A stretch of DNA of 64,000 nucleotides from Acidovorax sp. sif1233 (GTDB lineage Bacteria; Pseudomonadota; Gammaproteobacteria; Burkholderiales; Burkholderiaceae_C): positions 248,001 through 312,000 of the forward strand of contig NZ_JAHUWZ010000002.1 in NCBI RefSeq assembly GCF_019218755.1. The letters are read 5' to 3'. The notes under the pieces were generated by a model. It had not been told where the DNA came from and did not search any database. It saw only the letters and a list, made by a program, of their open reading frames with translations. Below are positions 26,002 through 35,595 of this stretch, one piece after another (the first letter of the stretch is position 1; each line of letters starts with the position of its first letter). Made by a program: the position numbers and the translations under genes.

Positions 26002-26778
26002 ATGCCGCTGCAATCCTTTGATACTGAGTCCATGCCCACCCGTGGACCGACCTCCGTTGCCGCCGCCGACCGTGTTCTGCACGTGCTGGCGGTGCTGGCG
26101 CAGCATGGCCAGCCCATGTCGGCCGCCGAGCTGATGGAGGCCACGGGCCTGGCGCGCAGCACGCTGTACCGGCAACTCGCGCGGCTCAAGCTGTGGGGCT
26201 TCGTACTGGAGAGCAGCGGGCACTACGCGCCCGGGCCGCTGAGCCTGCAACTGGCCCTGGGCTTTGACATGGCGTCGCACCTGGTGCACCACGCGCGGCC
26301 GGACATGCAGGCCCTGGCCCGGCAGTCCCACGAAAGCGTGGGGCTGGTGGTGGCCGTCAACGACAGCGTGGTATGCCTGGACATGGTGGACAGCACGCAG
26401 GCCCTGCGCTGCTCGTTCGAAAAGGGGCGCAGCGTACCGCTGCGCGCCGGCGCCTCCGCCAAGTGCCTGCTGGCCCATGTGGCCCCGGCCACGCGCAATG
26501 CCATTCTGGACCTGCACTACGGCGCGGGCACCACCGAGCGCCAGGCGGCGCTGGCCGAGCTGGAAGGCATTGCCAAGGCGGGCTACGCCGTCAGCTCCGG
26601 CGAGGTGGATGCCGGTGTCTGGGGCGTCAGCGTGCCCGTGTTCGGCTCTCCCCGGCAGGCCGCGGGGGCCATCACCCTGATGGCCCCGATCTTGCGAGCC
26701 CAGGGGCAGGAGGCCGCGCTCACCGGCATGGCCGTCATCGCCGCCGCGCGCATCTCCCGCCAGCTCACTTCTCCCTGA
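26002..26778 (+). CDS. IclR-family transcriptional regulator
   Basis: A regulator of up to 258 residues: N-terminal helix-turn-helix (SAAELMEATGLARSTLYRQLARL) and C-terminal effector domain (GYAVSSGEVDAGVWGVSVPVF). The start may be at 26002 or ten codons later (MPTRG, 26032); neither has a clear ribosome site. The perfect inverted repeat at 25970-25992 is its probable operator. It precedes and likely controls the amino-acid transporter, dioxygenase and hutD that follow in the same direction; the effector may be a histidine-related compound. Its presence gives the second half of the hut region a control separate from HutC. Confidence 0.85.
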   Translation: MPLQSFDTESMPTRGPTSVAAADRVLHVLAVLAQHGQPMSAAELMEATGLARSTLYRQLARLKLWGFVLESSGHYAPGPLSLQLALGFDMASHLVHHARPDMQALARQSHESVGLVVAVNDSVVCLDMVDSTQALRCSFEKGRSVPLRAGASAKCLLAHVAPATRNAILDLHYGAGTTERQAALAELEGIAKAGYAVSSGEVDAGVWGVSVPVFGSPRQAAGAITLMAPILRAQGQEAALTGMAVIAAARISRQLTSP

Positions 26779-26809
26779 TTTCCCTCACCCCTCCCCAGGA
26801 GCTTTCCCC

Positions 26810-27559
26810 ATGAACCTTCGTCGCAACCTTCTTCTGGCCAGCCTGGCCGCCGCCGCCTTTTGCACCACGGGTGCGCAGGCCCAGGACAACGTCCTGCGTG
26901 TGGGCACCGATGCCACGTTCCCGCCCATGGAGTTCGTCGAGAACGGCAAACGCACGGGCTTTGACGTCGAGCTGGTGGAAGCGATCGCTAAGGCCATGGG
27001 CAAGCAGGTCGAATGGGTGGACATCGACTTCAAGGGCCTGATCCCCGGCCTGATCTCCAAGCGCTTCGACATGGCGGTATCGGCCATCTACATCACCGAC
27101 GAGCGCAAGAAGGTGGTGGACTTCACCGACTCCTACTACGCCGGCGGCCTGGTGGTGATGGTGAAGGCCGACAACAAGACCATCCACAAGCTGGCCGACC
27201 TGGACGGCAAGAAGGTCAGCGTGCAGGTGGGCACCAAGTCGGTGGCGTACCTGACCGAGAAATTCCCCAAGGTGCAGCGCGTTGAGGTCGAGAAGAACCA
27301 GGAGATGTTCAACCTGGTGGACATCGGCCGCGCTGATGCTGCCGTGACCGGCAAGCCCGCCGCGTTCCAGTATGTGCGCACCCGCCCGGGCCTGCGCGTG
27401 CTCGACGAGCAGCTCACCACGGAAGAGTACGGTATGGCCCTGCGCAAGGACACGCCCGAGCTGACGAAGGCCGTCAACGGTGCCATCACCAAGCTCAAGG
27501 CCGATGGCACCTATGCTGCCATTGTCAAGAAGTGGTTCAGCAACAGCGCTGCCAAGTAA
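26810..27559 (+). CDS. Amino-acid ABC transporter substrate-binding protein (family 3)
   Basis: Periplasmic receptor of 249 residues with a Sec signal (MNLRRNLLLASLAAAAFC, cleavage near AQAQD) and the SBP_bac_3 signature (GTDATFPPMEFVENGKRTGFDVEL). Family members bind polar amino acids such as histidine, glutamine or arginine. AGGAG precedes the ATG by eight bases. With the next two genes it makes a complete importer set within the hut cluster, so histidine or a derivative is the likely ligand, by context only. Confidence 0.9.
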   Translation: MNLRRNLLLASLAAAAFCTTGAQAQDNVLRVGTDATFPPMEFVENGKRTGFDVELVEAIAKAMGKQVEWVDIDFKGLIPGLISKRFDMAVSAIYITDERKKVVDFTDSYYAGGLVVMVKADNKTIHKLADLDGKKVSVQVGTKSVAYLTEKFPKVQRVEVEKNQEMFNLVDIGRADAAVTGKPAAFQYVRTRPGLRVLDEQLTTEEYGMALRKDTPELTKAVNGAITKLKADGTYAAIVKKWFSNSAAK

Positions 27560-27588
27560 ACCGCAGCCACACGTTGCCGAACTGAGCC

Positions 27589-28257
27589 ATGGAACTCGAT
27601 TTTTCTCCTGTCTGGGCCGGGTTGCCCCAGTTGCTGGCGGGTGCGCTGGTCACTGTGGAAATCACGGCTGCCTCGCTGCTGCTGGGCTGCGTCATGGGCC
27701 TGCTGGTGGGCATTGGCCGCCTGAACCCCAAGCGCCGCGTGGTCTACGCCCTGTGCACCGCCTACGTGGCCGCGATACGCGGCACGCCGCTGCTGGTGCA
27801 GCTGTTCATCCTGTTCTTTGGCCTGCCTCAGTTCGGCATCCTGCTGCCCGCTTTTGTGTGCGGCGTGATCGGCCTGGGCATCTACTCGGGCGCCTATGTG
27901 TCCGAGGTGGTGCGCGGCGCCATCCAGTCCATTGACAAGGGGCAGATGGAGGCGGCGCGTTCCATTGGCATGTCGTCGGGCCTGGCCATGCGCACCGTGG
28001 TGCTGCCACAGGCCGTGGTGCGCATGATTCCGCCACTGGGCAATGAGTTCATCGCGCTGATCAAGAACTCGGCGCTGGTGTCGCTGCTCACCATCCACGA
28101 CCTGATGCACGAGGGGCAGAAGATCATCAGCGTGTCGTACCGTTCGCTGGAGGTGTACCTGGCGATCGCGGTGGTGTATTTCATTCTGACCGGGGCCACC
28201 ACGCTGGTGCTGCGCCGCATGGAACTGCGCCTGCGCGCCGGAGGGATGGTGCAATGA
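27589..28257 (+). CDS. Amino-acid ABC transporter permease (HisMQ type)
   Basis: Inner-membrane permease of 222 residues with about five helices and the polar-amino-acid EAA loop ([21 protein letters not shown]). A single permease gene is present, so a homodimer is expected, unlike the HisM/HisQ pair of enteric bacteria. Its TGA overlaps the ATG of the ATPase gene (28254-28257). Confidence 0.92.
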   Translation: MELDFSPVWAGLPQLLAGALVTVEITAASLLLGCVMGLLVGIGRLNPKRRVVYALCTAYVAAIRGTPLLVQLFILFFGLPQFGILLPAFVCGVIGLGIYSGAYVSEVVRGAIQSIDKGQMEAARSIGMSSGLAMRTVVLPQAVVRMIPPLGNEFIALIKNSALVSLLTIHDLMHEGQKIISVSYRSLEVYLAIAVVYFILTGATTLVLRRMELRLRAGGMVQ

Positions 28258-29048
28258 AGACAACGTCTGCAGTGACCGGCGCGAACCCGGCTTCCGAGCC
28301 CATCGTGCGCATTCGCAGCCTGCGCAAGTCGTTTGGCAGCCATGTGGTGCTCAGTGGCATCGACTTCGACGTGTTCCCATCGCAGGTGGTGGTGGTCATC
28401 GGGCCCAGCGGCTCGGGCAAGAGCACCTTCCTGCGCTGCTGCAACGGCCTGGAGCAGCCCGAGGGCGGCACGGTCGAGATCTGCGGCCGCACGCTGGTGC
28501 AGGAAGGCCGCATGCTGCCCGACCATGACCTCAACGCGCTGCGCGAGGAGGTCGGCATGGTGTTCCAGTCGTTCAACCTGTTCCCGCACCTGTCGGTGCT
28601 CGACAACGTGACGCTGGGCCCACGCAAGCTGCGCGGCCTCTCGCGCAAGGAGGCCGACGAGCGTGCCCAGGCCCTGCTGGCCAAGGTGGGGCTGGCGCAC
28701 AAGGCGTCGGCCATGCCCGCCAGCCTGTCCGGCGGGCAAAAGCAGCGTGTGGCCATTGCCCGTGCACTGGCCATGGAGCCGCGCGTGATGCTGTTCGACG
28801 AACCCACCTCGGCGCTCGATCCGGAGCTGGTGGGCGAGGTGCTGCAGGTCATGAAGCTGCTGGCCAGCGAAGGCATGACCATGATGGTCGTCACCCACGA
28901 GATGGACTTCGCGCGCGAGGTGGGCGACGTGGTCGTCGTCATGGACGGCGGTGGCATCATCGAGGCCGGCGCCCCCGCCACCATCTTCACCAACCCCACG
29001 CAGGAGCGCACGCGCTCCTTCCTGCAGGCCGTGCTCACCCGCGCCTGA
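28254..29048 (+). CDS. Amino-acid ABC transporter ATP-binding protein (HisP/GlnQ type)
   Basis: ATPase of 264 residues: Walker [11 protein letters not shown]-loop [17 protein letters not shown], signature LSGGQKQR, Walker [17 protein letters not shown] and switch [10 protein letters not shown], the standard polar-amino-acid transporter set. It completes the importer. An 18-residue N-terminal tail precedes the usual family start. The dioxygenase gene begins 55 bases further on with its own strong ribosome site. Confidence 0.93.
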   Translation: MKTTSAVTGANPASEPIVRIRSLRKSFGSHVVLSGIDFDVFPSQVVVVIGPSGSGKSTFLRCCNGLEQPEGGTVEICGRTLVQEGRMLPDHDLNALREEVGMVFQSFNLFPHLSVLDNVTLGPRKLRGLSRKEADERAQALLAKVGLAHKASAMPASLSGGQKQRVAIARALAMEPRVMLFDEPTSALDPELVGEVLQVMKLLASEGMTMMVVTHEMDFAREVGDVVVVMDGGGIIEAGAPATIFTNPTQERTRSFLQAVLTRA

Positions 29049-29103
29049 GGCGCTGCGCGGCGCTGTGCACGGTTGCCGTCAACCCCAGAGGAGGAAACCC
29101 CCG

Positions 29104-29973
29104 ATGTCCCCGCTTTCACCCGTGATGCAGCAGCGCCTGCAAGAGCGCCTGACCCAGGACGACATTGCCCGCTTCGACCGCGACGGCGCGCTGTGCATCA
29201 AGCAGCTGCTCACGCCCGGGGAGGTGGCGTTGCTGCGCGAAGGCATCGACGCCAACCTGGCCGCGCCCAGCCCGCGCGCCAAGGTGGCCAGCCGCCCCGA
29301 TGACCCGGGCCGTTTCTTCGAGGACTTCTGCAACTGGCAGGACATCCCGCAGTTCGGCCGCTTCGTGCGCGAGACGCCGCTGGCTCTGGCCGCGCAGCGC
29401 CTCATGCAGTCGCGCACCGTGCGGCTGTACCACGACCATGTGCTGGTGAAGGAGCCCGGCACGCGCCAGCGCACTCCGTGGCACCAGGACCAGCCGTACT
29501 ACAACATTGAAGGCCTGCAGAACATCAGCATGTGGATTCCGGTCGATCCGGTGTCGCGCGCGGCCACGCTTGAATTCGTGGCCGGTTCGCACAAGGGGCC
29601 CTGGCTCATGCCGCGCACCTTCATGGACAACCAGGCCAAGTGGTTCCCTGAAGGCAGCCTGCAGGACCTGCCCGATGTCGAGGCCCGCCGCGAGGCTTTC
29701 CCCATCGTCGGCTGGGAGATCGAGCCCGGCGATGTGGTGTGCTTTCACATGCTCACCCTGCACGCCGCGGGCGGGGTGGAGGGCGTGAACCGCCGGCGCG
29801 TGTTTTCGGTGCGCTTTCTGGGCGACGACATCCGCCACGCCCCCCGGCCCTGGAAGACCTCGCCCGAGTTTGCGGGCCTGACCGACGTGCTGCCCGCCGG
29901 AGCCGAGATGGACCACCCGCTGTTTCCGCTGCTGGTGGCCGAAGCGGTGCAAGCCGGGGAGGGTGCGCGATGA
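29104..29973 (+). CDS. Phytanoyl-CoA dioxygenase (PhyH) family Fe(II)/2-oxoglutarate oxygenase
   Basis: A 289-residue oxygenase. The iron triad is visible as H127-Q-D129 (TPWHQDQPYYN) with the distal His in FHMLTLHAAGG (H220), and R232 (NRRRVFSVRF) is placed to bind 2-oxoglutarate. Enzymes of this family hydroxylate or demethylate small molecules. GAGGAGG lies about ten bases before the ATG at 29104. It follows an amino-acid importer and its TGA overlaps the hutD ATG, so it is wired into histidine degradation. A modified histidine (methylated, betaine or hydroxylated form) is a reasonable substrate guess, but nothing in the sequence proves it. Confidence 0.8.
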   Translation: MSPLSPVMQQRLQERLTQDDIARFDRDGALCIKQLLTPGEVALLREGIDANLAAPSPRAKVASRPDDPGRFFEDFCNWQDIPQFGRFVRETPLALAAQRLMQSRTVRLYHDHVLVKEPGTRQRTPWHQDQPYYNIEGLQNISMWIPVDPVSRAATLEFVAGSHKGPWLMPRTFMDNQAKWFPEGSLQDLPDVEARREAFPIVGWEIEPGDVVCFHMLTLHAAGGVEGVNRRRVFSVRFLGDDIRHAPRPWKTSPEFAGLTDVLPAGAEMDHPLFPLLVAEAVQAGEGAR

Positions 29974-30608
29974 GCGGGGCACCGATGGGGATGCCAGTCT
30001 TCTTTGACCTTGCCGCCACCCCCGCCACGCCCTGGAAGAATGGCGGCGGCAGCACGCAGGAACTCGCCTGCTGGCCGCCGGGAGCGGACATGAACGCCTT
30101 CGAGTGGCGGGTCAGCCTGGCCACGGTCGACCGGCCCGGCCCGTTCTCGGTCTTTCCGGGCATCGACCGCCAGATCATGCTGCTGGGAGGCGACGGCCTG
30201 CACCTGCGCGGCCCGGGCTGGGAGCACGGGCTGGACCAGCGCTGGCAGCCGTTCGCCTTCCCAGGGGACGACGCCGTGGACGGCGCCATGCTGGGCGGCA
30301 CCTCGAAGGACTTCAATCTCATGCTGCGCCGGGGCGCCTGGCACGGTGCCCTGCAGGTGGCAGGCGAGGCGCGGGCGCCTGCGGGCGTGCACGCCGGCCT
30401 GTGCATGGTGCTGCAGGGTGGCTGGCGATGGGTGCCGGGAGAGCAGGGCGGCGAGCCCCGCGTGCTGCACGCAGGGCAGGGCTTCTGGTGGGTGCAGGAG
30501 GGTGTTGCCTTGCAGGGGCGCCTGGAGCCCGCCCATGGCGGCAGTGCGGCGGATGCGCCGGCGCTGGCCTGGATCGCGCTGGAGCGTGGTTCCAGCACAG
30601 AATTTTGA
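29970..30608 (+). CDS. hutD: HutD family protein
   Basis: A 212-residue cupin-like cytoplasmic protein with the HutD signature (TPWKNGGGSTQELACWPPG) and FPGIDRQIMLLGG. HutD is found in hut operons and has been proposed to limit pathway flux or sense an intermediate; no enzymatic role is established. Start ATG at 29970 overlaps the dioxygenase stop by four bases. The stop codon lies in the left edge of palindromic repeat copy 2 (30604-30668), so the end of the protein (SSTEF) may have been set by that insertion. Confidence 0.88.
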   Translation: MSGAPMGMPVFFDLAATPATPWKNGGGSTQELACWPPGADMNAFEWRVSLATVDRPGPFSVFPGIDRQIMLLGGDGLHLRGPGWEHGLDQRWQPFAFPGDDAVDGAMLGGTSKDFNLMLRRGAWHGALQVAGEARAPAGVHAGLCMVLQGGWRWVPGEQGGEPRVLHAGQGFWWVQEGVALQGRLEPAHGGSAADAPALAWIALERGSSTEF

Positions 30609-30668
30609 TAAAAATGGCCTCTGGCGCTTGCTGAATAAGCGCTGGAAGCTATTGTTTGCATAGCAATT
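30604..30668. repeat. Palindromic repeat element, copy 2, between hutD and hutI
   Basis: The core GGCGCTT (30623-30629) and AAGCGCT (30637-30643) match the cores of copies at 10297-10351 and 46678-46739, with AT-rich flanks (TTTTGATAAAAATGG on the left, GCTATTGTTTGCATAGC on the right, itself palindromic). It supplies the hutD stop and fills nearly the whole hutD-hutI gap, so it is transcribed within the operon. Confidence 0.7.
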
Positions 30669-30674
30669 GATACC

Positions 30675-31997
30675 ATGAACCTTCCGGCAGACAAGCAGAT
30701 GCAGCAGGCGCGGCCCGGTGGCCCGGCCGGCGAGAGCGCCGAGGGCGTGTGGGTGAATCTGAAGCCCGTGGCCGGACTCGTGGCGGCCGATGTGCCCGTG
30801 CCCGAGGGCGAACCCACCTGCGTGGTGGTGCAGGACGGCCGCATGGCCTGGATCGGGCCCGAGGCGCACCTGCCGCCGGCCTTCCATCCCCTGCGCCGCT
30901 GGGATGGGCAGGGCGCGCTGGCCACGCCCGGTCTCGTAGACTGCCACACCCACCTGGTCTACGGCGGCCAGCGCGCCAACGAGTTCGCGATGCGGCTGGC
31001 GGGTGCCACGTACGAAGAAGTGGCCAGGGCGGGTGGCGGCATCGTGTCGTCGGTGAAGGCCACGCGCGGGGCGTCGGAAGACGAGCTCTTTGCCCTGGCC
31101 GCTCCGCGCCTCTCGGCCCTGCTGGACGAGGGCGTGTGCGCCATCGAGATCAAGTCCGGCTATGGGCTGGCCCTCGCGCACGAGCGCAAGCAGCTGCGCG
31201 TGGCCCGCCGCCTGGGCGAGGCATTCGGCGTGACGGTGCGCACCACCTTTCTGGGCGCGCACGCGCTGCCGCCCGAATACGCAGGGCGCAGCCAGGACTA
31301 CACCGACCTCGTCTGCAACGAGATGCTGCCCGCGCTGGCGGCAGAAGGCCTGGTGGATGCGGTGGATGTGTTCTGCGAACGCATCGCCTTCACGCTGGCC
31401 GAGACCGAGCAGGTGTTCCAGGCCGCGCAAAAACTGGGCATCCCGGTCAAGCTGCATGCCGAGCAGCTCTCGGACATGGGCGGCGCGGCCCTGGCCGCGC
31501 GCTACGGCGCGCTGTCGTGCGACCACATCGAACACCTGTCGCAGGACGGCATCGCCGCCATGAAGGCCGCGGGCACCGTGGCCGTGCTGCTGCCGGGTGC
31601 CTACTACACGCTGCGCGACACGCACCTGCCGCCCATTGCGCAGCTGCGCGAGGCCGGCGTGCCCATGGCGGTGTCCACCGACCACAACCCCGGCACCTCG
31701 CCCGCGCTCAGCCTGCTGCTCATGGCCAACATGGCGTGCACGCTGTTCCGCCTGACGGTGCCCGAGGCCCTGGCCGGCATCACCACACACGCCGCGCGCG
31801 CGCTGGGCTTGCAAGATTCCCACGGCCTGATCGCATCAGGCAGGCCCGCCAATTTTGTGCTGTGGCCGCTGGGCGATGCGGCCGAGCTGGCCTATTGGTA
31901 CGGCCACAAGCCCGCTTGCACCGTCGTGCGGCAGGGGCAGGTGGTGGCCGATGGCATGGGCATCCAAACACAGCAGGGGGCCCGCCATGGCGCTTGA
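30675..31997 (+). CDS. hutI: Imidazolonepropionase
   Basis: Opens the ring of imidazolonepropionate to N-formimino-L-glutamate. The 440-residue amidohydrolase-fold enzyme has the metal motif [17 protein letters not shown], the second-site region [12 protein letters not shown] and [10 protein letters not shown]. It is about 30 residues longer than many homologues, with an N-terminal extension rich in Gly and Ala. No good ribosome site precedes 30675; the repeat element sits directly upstream. Its end overlaps hutF by 11 bases. Confidence 0.95.
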   Translation: MNLPADKQMQQARPGGPAGESAEGVWVNLKPVAGLVAADVPVPEGEPTCVVVQDGRMAWIGPEAHLPPAFHPLRRWDGQGALATPGLVDCHTHLVYGGQRANEFAMRLAGATYEEVARAGGGIVSSVKATRGASEDELFALAAPRLSALLDEGVCAIEIKSGYGLALAHERKQLRVARRLGEAFGVTVRTTFLGAHALPPEYAGRSQDYTDLVCNEMLPALAAEGLVDAVDVFCERIAFTLAETEQVFQAAQKLGIPVKLHAEQLSDMGGAALAARYGALSCDHIEHLSQDGIAAMKAAGTVAVLLPGAYYTLRDTHLPPIAQLREAGVPMAVSTDHNPGTSPALSLLLMANMACTLFRLTVPEALAGITTHAARALGLQDSHGLIASGRPANFVLWPLGDAAELAYWYGHKPACTVVRQGQVVADGMGIQTQQGARHGA

Positions 31998-33384
31998 CGC
32001 TTCACACAGCCTTTTTGCGGCCGATGCGCTGCTGCCCACCGGCTGGGCGCGCAATGTGCTGGTGCAGTGGGATGGGGCAGGGCGCATCACCGGCGTGGCC
32101 TCCGATGCTGCGGTGCCAGCAGGCACGCCGGTGGCTGCTGGCCCGGTGATCCCCGGCATGCCCAACCTGCATTCGCACGCCTTCCAGCGCGCGTTTGCCG
32201 GGCTCACCGAGTACCGGGCAGAAAGCCAGGACAGCTTCTGGAGCTGGCGCAACCTCATGTACCGCTTTGCCGCCCGCATCACGCCCGAATCGCTGGAGGC
32301 CATCGCCACCTGGCTGTATGTGGAGATGCTGGAGGCGGGCTACACCTCGGTGTGCGAGTTCCACTACGTGCACCACGACCAGGGTGGCACACCCTATGCC
32401 GACGACGCCACGCTGTCGCTGGCCCTGCTGCGCGCCGCCCGCAACGCGGGCATGGGCATCACGCTGCTGCCGGTGCTCTACCAGACCAGCGGCTTTGGCG
32501 CCAAGCCACCACGGGCCGACCAGGCCCGGTTCATCCGCAGCACCGGCAATATGCTCTCTTTATTGGAGCGCCTGGCGCCCGCTGCACGGGCGCAGGGGGC
32601 CGTTCTGGGCCTGGCCCCGCACTCGCTGCGTGCCGTGCCGCCCGAGAGCCTGACCGCCGCCGTGCAGGGCCTCGCCGCCCTCGATCCCCACGCACCCATC
32701 CACATCCACATCGCCGAGCAGACGCAGGAGGTGGACGACTGCATCGCCTGGAGCGGCCAGCGCCCCGTGCGGTGGCTGCTCGACCACGCCCCGGTGGACG
32801 AACGCTGGTGCCTGGTGCACGCCACCCACATGACGCCCGATGAATACGCCGGCGCCGCGCGCAGCGGCGCCGTCGCTGGCATCTGCCCCACCACCGAAGC
32901 GAACCTGGGCGACGGCATCTTCGACATGCCGCTGTGGCTGCAGCAGGGTGGGCGCTGGGGCGTGGGCTCGGACAGCCATGCCTGTGTGAATGCGGCCGAA
33001 GAGCTGTTGATGCTGGAGTACAGCCAGCGCCTGTCACGCCGGCAGCGCAATGTGCTGGCCTCCGCCGCGCAGCCCGAGGTCGCAACCGCCATGACCTTGC
33101 AGGCCGTGGCTGGCGGGGCGCAGGCTGCGGGGCGGGCCGTTGGCGGCATCGCGGTGGGCCAGCAGGCCGACATGGTGGTGCTGGACGCGCAGCATGTGGC
33201 GCTGCGCGATCTGCCTGCGCACAGCATGCTCTCGGCCCATGTGTTTGGCAGCCACCGGACCTCGGCCATCGGCAGCCTCTGGGTGGCGGGCGTGCGCCGC
33301 GTGTCCGGAGGCCGGCATGTACTCCATGAATCGGCGGCCCGGGCCTTTGTGGCAGCCCGGTCGGCCACCATCGCGCCGGATTGA
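31987..33384 (+). CDS. hutF: Formimidoylglutamate deiminase
   Basis: Deiminates N-formimino-L-glutamate to N-formyl-L-glutamate and ammonia. The 465-residue amidohydrolase has the metal motif [14 protein letters not shown], a [14 protein letters not shown] block and [14 protein letters not shown]. Having HutF rather than a formiminoglutamase marks the five-step Pseudomonas-type pathway, consistent with hutG next door. The ATG at 31987 lies 11 bases inside hutI, and the pair is probably translationally coupled. Confidence 0.95.
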   Translation: MALDASHSLFAADALLPTGWARNVLVQWDGAGRITGVASDAAVPAGTPVAAGPVIPGMPNLHSHAFQRAFAGLTEYRAESQDSFWSWRNLMYRFAARITPESLEAIATWLYVEMLEAGYTSVCEFHYVHHDQGGTPYADDATLSLALLRAARNAGMGITLLPVLYQTSGFGAKPPRADQARFIRSTGNMLSLLERLAPAARAQGAVLGLAPHSLRAVPPESLTAAVQGLAALDPHAPIHIHIAEQTQEVDDCIAWSGQRPVRWLLDHAPVDERWCLVHATHMTPDEYAGAARSGAVAGICPTTEANLGDGIFDMPLWLQQGGRWGVGSDSHACVNAAEELLMLEYSQRLSRRQRNVLASAAQPEVATAMTLQAVAGGAQAAGRAVGGIAVGQQADMVVLDAQHVALRDLPAHSMLSAHVFGSHRTSAIGSLWVAGVRRVSGGRHVLHESAARAFVAARSATIAPD

Positions 33385-33414
33385 GGCTGTCTTTGTTTTA
33401 TTTCTGAACCCACC

Positions 33415-34236
33415 ATGACCGACACCGCACCATCTCCGTTTGTCTTTCACCAAGGCACCCAGCCGCTGCTGATCTCCATGCCCCACGCGGGAACCTACGT
33501 GCCGCCCGCGCTGGCCGCGCGGTTTACCGAAGAGGCCCGCCAGGTGCCCGATACCGACTGGCACATGGACCGGCTGTACGGTTTTGCGCGCGACATGGGC
33601 GCTTCCATCCTGGTGGCCACGCACTCGCGCTACGTGGTGGACCTGAACCGTCCGCCCGACGGTGCGAGCCTCTACCCCGGCCAGAGCGTCACCGGCCTGT
33701 GCCCGGTCGATACCTTTGACGACACGCCCATCTACGCCCAGGGCGACGTGCCGGGCGAAGCCGAAGTCGCCGCGCGCCGCGATGCCGTCTGGGCGCCGTA
33801 CCACGCGCAACTGCGCGCCGAGCTCGATCGCATCCACGCCCGGCATGGCGTGGCCGTGCTGTGGGACGCGCATTCGATCCGCTCGGTGCTCCCGCGCTTC
33901 TTCGAAGGCAAGCTGCCGGACCTGAACCTGGGCACGGCCAACGGCGAAAGCTGCGATCCCGCACTGGCCCGGGAGCTGCTGGCCATCGCGGAGGCCGCGG
34001 GCGGCTACACGGCGGTGCTCAACGGCCGCTTCAAGGGGGGGCACATCACGCGCCACTATGGCCAGCCGGGGCAGGGCGTGCATGCCGTGCAGCTGGAGAT
34101 GACGCAGTGCAGCTACATGCAGGAATCCTTGCCGTTCGACTACCTGCCCGACGTGGCGCAGCGCGTGCAGCCGCACCTCGAACGCATGCTGCGGGCCGCG
34201 CTGGCATTCGCGCACGCGCGCCAGGCTCCGCGCTGA
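33415..34236 (+). CDS. hutG: N-formylglutamate deformylase
   Basis: Splits N-formyl-L-glutamate into glutamate and formate, the last pathway step. The 273-residue protein has the family blocks PLLISMPHAGTYVPP, YVVDLNRPPDGASLYPGQ, LWDAHSIRS and NGRFKGGHITRHYG. It follows hutF after 30 bases and ends the cluster; the next gene is an unrelated small hypothetical. No terminator with a T-run is visible after it. Confidence 0.95.
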   Translation: MTDTAPSPFVFHQGTQPLLISMPHAGTYVPPALAARFTEEARQVPDTDWHMDRLYGFARDMGASILVATHSRYVVDLNRPPDGASLYPGQSVTGLCPVDTFDDTPIYAQGDVPGEAEVAARRDAVWAPYHAQLRAELDRIHARHGVAVLWDAHSIRSVLPRFFEGKLPDLNLGTANGESCDPALARELLAIAEAAGGYTAVLNGRFKGGHITRHYGQPGQGVHAVQLEMTQCSYMQESLPFDYLPDVAQRVQPHLERMLRAALAFAHARQAPR

Positions 34237-34430
34237 TCCACGGGTCCGCAGGGGCCCCAACGGTGCGGCGGTGTGCCCCTCTGCTCGAATTCTTGTAGCG
34301 GCATGGGCCAGGGTGGCGGGGGTTCGGTGCTAGTATGGCTGCAGCGATGGTTCGGAATCGCCCGGCGGGCGCCCCCTGTTTTCACCACCCTGTGCCCGGT
34401 CAGCCAATGCGGAAGGAGCCGCACCCCCTC

Positions 34431-34640
34431 ATGGATCCAGCGGCCTACTACTACATGCCCCTTTTCAAGCCCGGAGCCTCCGTGCAATGGGGACAGCAGC
34501 GCGAGACGGTCAGCCACGTGGTGGTGCGCCGCAACGCGATGATGATCTACCTGGTGGGGCACGATGCGCCGGTGCACCCCGATGCCCTTCGGGTGGAGCC
34601 CACGGCCTTCCACCTCACGCGCGTTCCCGACCGGTTCTGA
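34431..34640 (+). CDS. Hypothetical protein (69 aa)
   Basis: Unrecognised small soluble protein starting MDPAAYYYMPLF, with a basic centre (HVVVRRNAMMIYLVG) and no signal peptide. GGAAGGAG lies 12 bases before this ATG, a rather long spacing; another ATG eight codons upstream (34407) is poorly served. It stands between hutG and the minus-strand psd and has no functional neighbour. It is convergent with psd, with 39 bases between the stops. Confidence 0.45.
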   Translation: MDPAAYYYMPLFKPGASVQWGQQRETVSHVVVRRNAMMIYLVGHDAPVHPDALRVEPTAFHLTRVPDRF

Positions 34641-34679
34641 CGCGGCGCCCGGCGCGCCGCCACCGCGGGCTGACGAACC

Positions 34680-35531
34680 TCAGCGTGCGCCGAACTGCGC
34701 CATCGCCTCGCCCAGCTGGATGGGCCGGGCGGGCGCCCACTGCGGGTTGAACTGCAGCGGGCCCTGGGGAAACAGCATCACCACGGTCGAACCCAGCAGG
34801 AAGCGCCCCATTTCCTCGCCCTGCCGCAGGCTCACCTGTCCCTGGGCATAGTCCCATTGGCGCGGCGTGCCCGGACGCGGTGGATTCACCTGCCCATGCC
34901 ATACCGTGGCCATGCTGCCGACGATGGTGGCCCCCACCAGCACCAGCACGAACGGCCCCTGCGCCGATTCAAAGAAGCACACCACACGCTCGTTGCGGGC
35001 AAACAGCCCGGGCACGCCGCGCGCCGTGGTGGGGTTCACCGAAAACAGGTCGCCAGGCACATGCACCATGCGCGTGAGCTCGCCCGCGCAGGGCATGTGG
35101 ATGCGGTGGTAGTCGCGCGGGCTCAGGTACAGCGTGGCGAAGTGGCCGTTGTCAAACCGCGCCGCGGCGGCGGCATCGCCGCCCACCAGCGCGGTGGTGG
35201 AGTAGGTGTGGCCCTTGGCCTGGAAGATCTGGTCCTTGGCGATGGGGCCGAACTGGCTGATGGCGCCGTCCACGGGGCAGACCAGATCGGCCTGCGCCAG
35301 CGGGCGGGCACCAGGCTTCAACGCACGCGTGAAGAAGTCGTTGAACGATGCGTAGCTGGCGATGTCAGGGTTGGCCGCCTCGGCCATGTTGACGTTGTAG
35401 CGGGCCACGAAGCGGCGGATCACCGAGGTCGTGAGGCCACCCAGCCGGGCCGACGCAAATTTGCCGGCCAGGGTGGTCAGGGCCTGCTTGGGCATGAGGT
35501 ATTGCGGCAGGACTGCCAGGCGATCAGACAC
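34680..35531 (-). CDS. psd: Phosphatidylserine decarboxylase proenzyme
   Basis: Makes phosphatidylethanolamine from phosphatidylserine at the inner membrane. The 283-residue proenzyme has the self-cleavage site LGST (about residues 246-249, in GRFLLGSTVVML), where the Ser becomes the pyruvoyl group, and YLSPRDYHRIHMPC upstream. I choose the GTG at 35531, because the protein from there (VSDRLAVLPQYLMPKQALT) follows the N-terminus of known Psd and AAGGGG stands eight bases ahead; the 35 open codons before it do not resemble the family. It is transcribed after the LIV-type cluster but with 64 bases between and no related function. Confidence 0.93.
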   Translation of the reverse strand: MSDRLAVLPQYLMPKQALTTLAGKFASARLGGLTTSVIRRFVARYNVNMAEAANPDIASYASFNDFFTRALKPGARPLAQADLVCPVDGAISQFGPIAKDQIFQAKGHTYSTTALVGGDAAAAARFDNGHFATLYLSPRDYHRIHMPCAGELTRMVHVPGDLFSVNPTTARGVPGLFARNERVVCFFESAQGPFVLVLVGATIVGSMATVWHGQVNPPRPGTPRQWDYAQGQVSLRQGEEMGRFLLGSTVVMLFPQGPLQFNPQWAPARPIQLGEAMAQFGAR

Positions 35532-35595
35532 GGGTGGGGCCCCTTCAGGAGGAAAGCGGATGATTCTATCGGCGCGGGCTGCCGCCACCGGGGCT

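Noticed and set aside
32545-32575. AT-rich patch with unusual codons in hutF, considered as another palindromic repeat copy
   Set aside because: It lacks the GCGCTT/AAGCGC core and the protein there follows the family.
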